DNA of 64,000 bases, taken from contig NC_091048.1 of assembly GCF_963966145.1 (NCBI RefSeq), forward strand, positions 7,626,001-7,690,000, in the 5' to 3' direction. Each line of letters opens with the position of its first letter. Position 1 is the first letter of the stretch. The position numbers and the translations under genes are program-made. The notes beneath the pieces were generated by a model. The model was given only the letters and a program-made list of their open reading frames with translations, was not told the DNA's origin and made no database searches. Positions 55,901 to 64,000 of this stretch are shown here, piece after piece. The DNA comes from Tenebrio molitor (taxonomy: Eukaryota > Arthropoda > Insecta > Coleoptera > Tenebrionidae).

Positions 55901-57117
55901 TTCCCTTCTTAATCTGCGATCGAGTTCGACACGGAAGGTAAAAATGACCCACGAACTGCACCGATTCGGGTCATTCGGAAAATTAATGGATCCGCCGCGG
56001 TCATGCAACCGTTCGCTCCAGGAGTATTTTCGTCCGGGAAAAACTATCGAGATTAACAGAAGGAGATAAGCACGCACGTAGCCTATTACCTGGGAAGGGA
56101 TTTTCGTAGGGAGCACCTGCAGGTGTGCGCGGCCCCCCTTTTCTCAACTCGAAACTAAACGTACTTCATGTATAATTCCGTGATTTTCATTACAATTACG
56201 TTAACAACCGCTCATAACCTCAAATGCAGCCCCGGTCCCCCGTTTAATTAACGAAACCGACTAATTGCCCAACTCGACGATGTCCCTTTAATGTTCATTT
56301 ACATTAGAATGACGTACGGGGAACGGTGTACAAACGAGTTATCGGCATGACTGCCTGAAAATTTCTGCACAAGTGCATTTGAAGTTGATTAGTTCACAGA
56401 GAAGGTCGCGGAAGCGCGAACAAATTCTGTATAAACTTGTGACTTTTAAACACTCTCGTTCGTGTAAACTTCTAATCGAGCCACTCACTTGCACTTTTCA
56501 GTTTTTGGCCTTCTGGATCCTTGATCTGGATAATTATGTCATTGTGGTATGTTTTTTGGGATGATCAAGCGAATTGGTACTGTCAGATTGACAGTTCGGG
56601 CTGTTTGGTGCGCCAACGGCTAAATGATGAACTAGTATGTGTGTCTTCAGTGTTTTTCATCTTTGCTGTGATCAGCAAACATTTTATATATTTAATTTGA
56701 GCAAATAATTGCCATTTTTGAAAAATTTCTGTCGAAGCGAACATTCCGGACATAATAAAGCAGACCCAGTCGTTCATTCGGAACCAATTTGTGGAATTCT
56801 GTCACTCGAGAAAGCCTGAATTCCTCGAAGATGTTTCTGTATAAGTGATTATACACTTTTTAGAACTTACTGTCGTTAACTTGTTTCTCGAAGTTACTTT
56901 TCTTAGAGAAATAAATATGCCATCTACTCCACTCTAAAAAATATAACATAAATCCATGTGATCTCTATAAATTTTCCAAATATATTCTTCCTGTACGGAA
57001 ATTAAATCAATGTTTTTTTCATTTTATTATTTATTCCAGAAGAGTATTTTTTATTTTTTATTCAAATGAAACTTAGAAAATTTTGAAAAGCTTACGGATT
57101 TTATGAAGAGAAAAAAA
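52938..57117. other. Long spacer with GC-richer islands at 53.1-54.6 and 55.5-56.4 kb
   Basis: No exon passes inspection: candidate acceptors at 53094 and 54148 lead to early stops or unrecognised peptides, and the open frames at 53090-53491, 53535-53903 and 55751-56116 (minus) have no protein signature. CpG is not depleted, and TAATTA/TTTATG words are frequent. Regulatory DNA in a long intron is the simplest reading. Confidence 0.35.
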
Positions 57118-57599
57118 TTATTTTGTTCGAAACCTCCTTAGAAAGTGAGTCTGTATCCATAGTTATCAGTGGGTGAAGGTTTTTTTTTCGTTCACTTCAC
57201 TTTCGCTCATCGTTTTTTGCTCACTGTCTTTCACTCACTGCTTTTCATTCACTTGTAAATTTTTCCAATTCTTTCTGATAATGTAATTTTGATTTTTTAG
57301 GCAACATTTAATTCTTCATCATCCATTTCCACAACGTACACACAGCCACTTTATTGACGTTACACAACTTTGTTTATTTTCTATTTTATTTATTTGTTTT
57401 CATAGCAACAGATCAGTCTAAAAATGTGCTTTATTTTTATTTAAAATTTTGTATACAAAGTTACAGACTCACTTTCAAAAGAGGTATCGAACAAAACCAA
57501 ATACAGCACTCGAGAGTACAGCTGCTTTCGGTCACTTAAATTGCATCGTTCACTCAGCTCCGCTCTGTCGACGAACACATAATTCGCGTGAACGAAAGC
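57118..57599. repeat. Repeat family Y inverted pair with nested foldback K
   Basis: 57118-57180 is inverted relative to 57462-57500 (ACAGACTCACTTT, GAGGT, TCGAACAAAA). The latter continues as a direct relative of 32390-32516 through CAGC and GAGAGTA to foldback K (57524-57599; arms GCTTTCGGTCAC/GTGAACGAAAGC, core CTCAGCTCCGCTCTGTCG). Between the pair, 57190-57252 has short TTCACTCACTGCTTTT-like repeats. Confidence 0.7.
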
Positions 57600-60168
57600 T
57601 TTTGCCTTATTCATTCTTACTGTAAATAACTATTGGTTTCTCGGTACCCACCTGGGAATTTACAAAATTTGCCTTTTCTTTGACTTTCTTGGCATAATCA
57701 CTATTTTAAAGGGGAGAAATATTAAAAAGTGGGATATTGTTATTGATATTGACCAATATCATTCTTTAATTTCTATATCTCAAGTTGCCAAATTTATCAA
57801 AAATTTTGTCGGAAAAATCTAGAACTTGGTCTACTTAAATCACTAAAAAAAGCTTTGGTGGTTATCCGACCAAATATGAAAGTTTGACAGAGTTGCAACT
57901 TATTTCCGGAAAAAAGTTTTTAATGGACCACTCTGTATCCAAAAATGATAATAAAAACGAAGACAGAATATTGTGGCGATTACACGAGACGAGATAACCT
58001 TGAAGAGATACTAAATTAACAGAGGTGATGAGGGAAATGTTGCCTTTATGATCCAGTAAGGAATTTGAGTGTTATTTTAAGTGAGCCGCACAGGCTTGTC
58101 GATGTAGAACCACCAATGAAAAGGCTTCATTGTTACAGTTTTAAATCTTGCCACAACTCACAAGTGACAGCAATGTGGTCTACCCACACAGGTATTATTA
58201 TTTTAACCACCACACGTAGCTAATTAATTTGGGAGTAAATTGGCTCTTTTAATGTACCTAAAGACCAATTATACGTTAGTGTCGTTCTTGGGCAAATGAC
58301 GTAAAACAAATACATACAACAGAGTTAATGGAAATTTACTGAAGAAACAGGCACAGAATTAAATACAAATGAGAAAAACAAAAATACAACTGGAATGAAC
58401 TGTCAGAAGAGAGGGGTAGATAATTAAAATACGAGTAAAGGAAAAAACTTTAGACGGGATGTCAGTATTGATTTTACGAAAAGTGATGAAACGAGAAGTG
58501 AAGAGTGGAATTTCAGCATTGGAGATGGGAATAATTAGAGATTTATTATTTAAAGATGTAGATGTTGGATCAATTAGGTGGAGTGTCTCATGAGCAGACA
58601 TTAAACGTTGTTCAGTTGGTGAAGAAACCAAACACCTTAACGATAGCTTACGGAGGAGAGAAAAAATTGGATTAATTCAGCAAGCGTGTTCAGCCTAATG
58701 GATCCTTTACAAGGAGCTGTTTTTACACAAGTAATCCATCAATTTAGATTTCGCAACGAAAATATTATAAGAGGACACGTGCGAGAACTTATTGGAAAAA
58801 TTTCCAAAACGGAAACACACCCATAAGCATTTTTAAACCCTAGGCTTTCCCACTTATCCAGCGTAGGCGTCGACGCCTCTGTCAATTCCTATTTTGGCGT
58901 TTGTCCATCCGAGTACATCGATTTCGCTAATATAATTCGAGGAAGGGGTCCCCTCCAATATGTCATTCTTTTTATCTTGTAAAAGTGGAGTCTGCCAGCT
59001 TATTTTTATTTTTTGCTCGGTCCTCCCCACGAAGCGTAGGAAGAGCCCAGACCGATAAAGTCTCGTAATGGCAGCGATGGTTATTTATGTGTTTGGGGTG
59101 GTTATGAAAACGAACGAATCCAGAACAAGTTGTTCGGGGTCGTGCTCATGTCGGATCGCTTCTGACGCAATCCATTACGTAATTAGACATCGTTGGTATG
59201 CGCCGTTCCCGGTTTGCGGCTGGATTAAATATAATATCCCGGTTGTTGATGAGTCCTTAGTCCGAAACTGTTCGGAATGCGGCCAATAAGGACGGCGATA
59301 GTGGTCAGCGAATTTTGTTTCCGCCTGGTTCCCCGACGGGTTCTTTAATCCTGTTGTTCTCCCCGTACCGCACGTCGGTATTCCTTCGGGTCTTGTCCCA
59401 TTAAGAATTGATTATTCATTAACGATAGATTTAGCGGCGTGCTCAAAAAGTAATTGTGGCAAATGGCACCCATGATTTTTGTACGCAATTTTCTGGATTT
59501 ATTTTATTTCTCCCCTGGAATTAAGAAATCGGTATACACAGGTATATTTTCTAGGTTTGTTGCTTATTAAACAATTTATTGTTATAATAAAAAACCAAAT
59601 TTTAATCCTATACGGCAGAACGGCTGTGTTCTTTCAGTAATGATAAATTCCTGGGTTGGTCAAAGGTTAATTCCGGAAAACCGCTACAGGTTATTAAGAA
59701 GAAGAATAATGTAAATTCCGCTGATTACATTTATTATGCTGGAGTACCAAAGAATTTAACATTGCGAGATGTAATATTTCTACCAGTGACGTGTTATTTA
59801 CAATAACTTTATGGCAGAAGAATAGTTTTCTTTCTGTTTCTGAGGGACGAAAGCGTAGGATATTTTCCTGTGGGTTGGCTTTATTTTTTTGGTCTATAAA
59901 TCCACCGAGTGGGAGTTATTGTATACTTCCAATCAATACGGATAATGTGTTCAAAGAAGATCAAAGTAACCGTCCAGAATTTATAGAAGATTATTTCGAT
60001 ATAGCATATTCGTTTAGTTTAAAGGGATAAATAAAAATACTAGTAAAGCACACTAGACAATCTAATTATGATTTTTTTTTTGCAGACGAAATCTTTATTT
60101 AACTAATTGCAATTTGTGCAGTTCATGAAATAATTTGTTTGCTTTTAATAAAAGCCAAACATGGTAAT
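57600..60168. other. Intron-like spacer
   Basis: 58850-59420 is GC-richer, with an unrecognised 73-codon frame at 59068-59289. Otherwise no supported feature. Confidence 0.35.
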
Positions 60169-60265
60169 GCGGGTAATGGCTATTACTCACTAGGATGAAT
60201 TACGTCACTCGCCTTCGGCTCCTGACACAAAATCAATCTCATGAGTAATAGCCATCGTTATCCGC
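60169..60265. repeat. Nested foldback locus I
   Basis: The arms GCGGGTAATGGCTATTACTCA and inverted GCGGATAACGATGGCTATTAC share TGGCTATTACTCA exactly. Inside are ATGAATT/AAATCAAT and core GTCACTCGCCTTCGGCTCCT. Confidence 0.7.
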
Positions 60266-60346
60266 TCGTTGAATAATATACTATTATGCACGTTTTGTTT
60301 TTTATCACTATTGTGCATATTTTTTTAATAGTGTGAAATAAAGTAC

Positions 60347-60496
60347 TTAGTGGCGTATTCTGCGACTGTTCCGCTAAATTTTAAAGGGCATTAAATTAAG
60401 TTGTCATAGCAATGACCAATCAGGGCTTGAAATTTTAAATTTTAAACGACTCTAAAATTTTAACGCCCTTTTAAAAATTGCAGAATACGCCCCTTA
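60347..60496. mobile_element. Short MITE (~150 bp)
   Basis: TTAGTGGCGTATTCTGC and inverted TTAAGGGGCGTATTCTGC ends, with a second inverted step, AAATTTTAAAGGGC against TTTTTAAAAGGGCG. Confidence 0.7.
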
Positions 60497-61889
60497 ATCT
60501 ACTATCAATACATAGTGTTAAACTTTATAACATTCATTTGAATATTGATTTAGGACATTCATTTGAATGAATGAATACTTTACCGCGCTAGTGTGGTAAA
60601 GTGAGATATTTGTACTTTTATCATGATTTCGCTGGTATCGATGTTGCAATAGCCACATTTGCGGCAATCTCCGCGTCTGCGGCAATACTTTGTTGGTTTG
60701 TATCGCGTATATCGCAGAAGCGTGACAGAAATAAAACATGTCTCCAGCCTACTACTTTGGTTTGTTATGAAAGTAAAAAACTATGTAATTTTTGTATAAA
60801 CGAAAAATCCTTTTGTGAAATTTTATACGGGAATAATAAAGAAAAAAGTAATTATTGCGAAGATGAAATTTAAATAAATTTAAATAAAGCAAAACAGAAA
60901 ATTTTCGGACGATGCGTAACGTGTGCGTGTACTTACGCATTCCATCGTTTTACGAGCGCCTCCGCTGAAGTGTAAATTCGCTTTTGATGAGGTTCCGTCG
61001 GCTCTGCGGACTCGCTTTAATATGCATGTTAATCTTTATAATCTGGAGTATTCCGCGTTTTGAATATTTATCAGAGGACGCATCACATGAAATATGCAGA
61101 GAGTGCTCCGAAAAAACCCTCCCTGACCAGGTACCGAAGGGTTGAACTTGCATATTTATCAACACTTGCCGGTTAATTTCCGCAGGTTATTAGAACAATT
61201 TGCAAGCTCTTAACATGCGATCCGGTAATAGGTTCAGTGCGAGATCGCATAAATAAAACGACTAAAAGACCAACGGACGGTCGCTTTGAAGCTGCATTTC
61301 ATAGAGAAAACTTCCGAGAACACTTTCGGGAGAGCACAATGCATTTGGCAACGTTTCAAATTATTTTGTTCGGAAAATTGCAGAGTAATTTGTCGGCAAC
61401 TCCGGCTTATTTTAGAACAGACAGCCGAAGATGGACTCTCGGAAGAGCGACGAGAGAGCACCTGCACCCCCAACCCTTTCATTAGCCGGAGGTGGTCACA
61501 CGAGGGCCGCTTCTTTGTTACCTCGAGCACCCTTCTGCGAAACAACAAGACTCCACTCTGCCTTCACCAAGAATTCGGTTACACGGGCCTTTCATCTCAG
61601 TTTTTTTTTTATGTCGAAGAATTGAACTTCTTTATGGAAATTTAACAAAAAAATCAGGTTTAGCCAATCCGAGATCATTACAAGTATCGGGTGCCTAAAT
61701 AAAAATCAGATCAAGAATGCTTCGGCAGAAATTTTGCGTATCTTCCGGATGTAGCTTATGAATCCTGTCGCTGTCATTGTTGCCAAATTTAACATACAAT
61801 TTGTGTTTAAGTGTCTTTGTTTCTCATTTTGTGTTCTATTTTTATAAAAAAAAAACCTGTGTTTTTGGATACACCCTGTATAAACCATA
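60497..61889. other. Intron-like spacer
   Basis: 60540-60600 has short CATTCATTTGAAT repeats. 61230-61560 is GC-richer and open in several frames, none recognisable. Confidence 0.35.
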
Positions 61890-62320
61890 CAGGGTGTTTC
61901 TGAAATACGTGTGTTAATTTTAACCAGTGAAAGAACTCGCCAATTTATGAAACTTTTCTCTATAACATTTTGTAAAATTCGTAAAAATATTCCAAGATTT
62001 TTTGCCCCACAATTTGTACCAAACGAGTCGTTTTGTGTGATTAACTAGTTTCTATTTTTTGTAACCATGAGAATCTAAATTTTGATTATTTATTTTTTTC
62101 TATAACAATGGAACTTTTTAACAAAGCTCTGTTTCTATCACAACAGAAAATTTTCGCCCTTACCCATAGGCGGGTATACACTTTGATGGTTAGTTAATTT
62201 ATTGCAAATTTTAAATCAATTTGTATTGCTTTTTCGTAAAAATGTTATAGAGAAAAGTTCCATGATTTGGCGCGTTCTTCCACTGGTTAAAATTAACACA
62301 CGTATTTCAGAAACACCCTG
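61890..62320. mobile_element. MITE (431 bp)
   Basis: Ends CAGGGTGTTTCTGAAATACG continue TGTGTTAATTTTAACCAGTG in both arms; further in, ATAACATTTT is inverted near 62240. TA flanks 61888-61889 and 62321-62322. Confidence 0.93.
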
Positions 62321-62593
62321 TATCAGTAAATGAGATACGTAGCGAAAAAGTTCCAATGGGAAAAATTTTCGTTGCTTCACACTCCACATTATAATTCGAA
62401 AATTAAAAAAAAGAAGGGTACAGCAAGGTAACCTTTCTTATCACCTAGATGTAAGAAGTGTTCGTAAAATATTTCAAAGGGCTCATCAAATTTTTACACT
62501 TGATATGATAGTGATAAAACTTTATCATTGGAACTGTTTCAATTGAGGTTAGGTTTCTCGAGGTTTCTGACCCACAGTGTCTGTGTGGCCAAT

Positions 62594-62834
62594 GTTTCGT
62601 TAGTTTTCACTTGACATCGTCAGTGTTACGTCTTGAATTAAAATAAAATGAAGCGAGGAATATCTTCTTATCATTGAAATTAAAAAAAAAATGGCGGCGT
62701 CGTTGCTCGATCGATCTCCTTTGATTTTTCGGAAGTGGTTACAAATCTTTGACTGTTTTGTACAATGTTTTATGTGTAGTTTCAATTCCAAACTAACAGC
62801 TCTGATAATGTTAAGTGAAAACTAACGAAACGTT
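62594..62834. mobile_element. MITE (~240 bp)
   Basis: GTTTCGTTAGTTTTCACTT ends in both arms, followed by related ACATCGTCAG/ACATTATCAG and CTTGAATT/TTGGAATT blocks. Non-coding. Confidence 0.88.
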
Positions 62835-64000
62835 TTTTAAATATGGGTCGATTAAATTTCACCGACTTAGAGATCAAATAGAGGAAAAGTAGGGAAACAG
62901 TTGTAACGAAAGAATGTAGCCAACAAATTTTTAAACTAATCTACCCATTAAGGATAAATTAATGATAATTCTTTGGTCGGTTCTCTTTGACAGTCTGTAA
63001 TGTCAGATATGACGCATGTGGTGACTGTTTCGTGTCACTGTTGCTGGTATTGTGCTTTTTAAATTATCATAAATGCGATAAGCTTCATGGGGGGGTGGGA
63101 CCTAATTGGAGAAGATTTCACCAGTGAAACAGACGTTATTGTGAAGTCGTAAAGTTAAAGACTCGACTGTCTGAAAAGTTTAGATTAGAAGAGTACAAGT
63201 GTTGCACAGTGTCGCGACATCACTCTTCTTCCTTGGTTTTTTGTCGGTGTTTTTCAGCAGCTTTTAGCTAATGTGCGCCCTCGATTTTCTCGTCTCCTTC
63301 ATCCCCCGGAAAGATTTAAAATTCTCAGCTCATTCTCGCAGACTCCATTCAGATCACGTGCGTATCACACACGAGTCGATGCAAGAAGTGCTTGTTCTCT
63401 GTCGGATTATCCATCGATCTTGCATCATTCGAATTTTTCCTTCTCCATCACCAGCTTGATTTACTTATCGAGGTGAACTCGACGCTGCAAATTGAGAGAG
63501 AATAATCGTCGACGGCAGGCGTCGTTATCTTTGGAAGTGTTAACCCCCCGGGCGGTCGGGGGTGGGCTGGTTTCCCGATCGCGATATGGAAATCCTAGCT
63601 TGCAACTCCGGAAATCGAACGTCGATATCGGAAAAGTTATCCCATTGAAACTTAATAAGCTGCCCTAATTGATACACCGTCGAAAAGCCGTAGGGTTAGC
63701 GGCCGGAAGCTCGCTTACACGTTTCCCACACACGTACTCTTTGAGGGCGCCGAATAATTAGAGAAATGTGGCGCCCGGTTGGTGCACGCCGTTGGATTTC
63801 TAGATGATTAAAAGAGTTACGAGTCCATCAAAAGTCCATTTAGAGGCGGGTTTGTGTGACAGCGCCGACACACAAGGACCGAAAGTCATAGCCTACAAGT
63901 CGATTCCATTCCGTTAAATTTGCCCTTCAAAAGGGGAAAACGATGTGGAGGAAACGGGACGGACTTTACAGAGAAATAAAAAAAATGCAATCGTACTCGT
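62835..64000. other. Spacer with GC-richer final 800 bases
   Basis: 63240-64000 is GC-richer. A TTTTTCAG acceptor-like site at about 63257 is followed by overlapping 62-67-codon open frames with no motif. Nothing further supported. Confidence 0.3.

Noticed and set aside
55751..56116. 121-codon minus-strand frame.
   Set aside because: No domain, no splice context, and it lies in a GC-richer tract where long frames arise by chance.

Overview
The window is AT-rich animal DNA and reads as insect nuclear genome, most plausibly a beetle. The evidence is the gene content (IKK-type kinase, Chk1, Rab geranylgeranyltransferase beta, a pancreatic-lipase-like protein), canonical GT-AG introns of only 49-56 bases in three genes, a DD34D mariner, and many short TA-flanked inverted-repeat elements. 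The beetle assignment is inference. No operons, CRISPR, phage, rRNA operon or tRNA genes were seen.

Layout. 1-905: 5' half of an IKK-alpha/beta-type kinase on the minus strand, running off the left edge. 906-9074: repeat-rich spacer with several inverted-repeat elements and a decayed LINE endonuclease. 9075-10799: complete five-exon Chk1 on the plus strand. 11385-12386: intronless RabGGTB on the minus strand, convergent with Chk1, with an unresolved small coding candidate between them. 12387-20217: mobile elements, chiefly an ORF2-deleted LINE with intact ORF1 and a 14-bp target duplication (15476-17147). 20222-27578: a secreted lipase-like gene on the minus strand. Its 5.7-kb intron holds an apparently intact mariner (23406-24701) nested in an older inverted-repeat element. 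27579-45480: about 18 kb with no recognised host gene but dense in non-autonomous elements, several present as two related copies. 45480-46035: GC-richer promoter/5' exon ending in a signal-peptide exon (plus strand). The remaining 18 kb looks like its long first intron, with GC-richer patches at 46.3-46.8 and 53-56 kb and few repeats.

IKK (immune NF-kB signalling), Chk1 (DNA-damage checkpoint), RabGGTB (Rab prenylation) and the lipase are functionally unrelated neighbours. The main story is the mobile-DNA layer. Beyond ordinary TA-flanked inverted-repeat elements, about 15 loci share an unusual design: two 12-40 bp inverted arms that differ in sequence from locus to locus, enclosing a GC-richer second palindrome of the form CGAG-n-CTCG or AGGC-n-GCCGAG. 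A 5S rRNA-like fragment lies at 51.5 kb.
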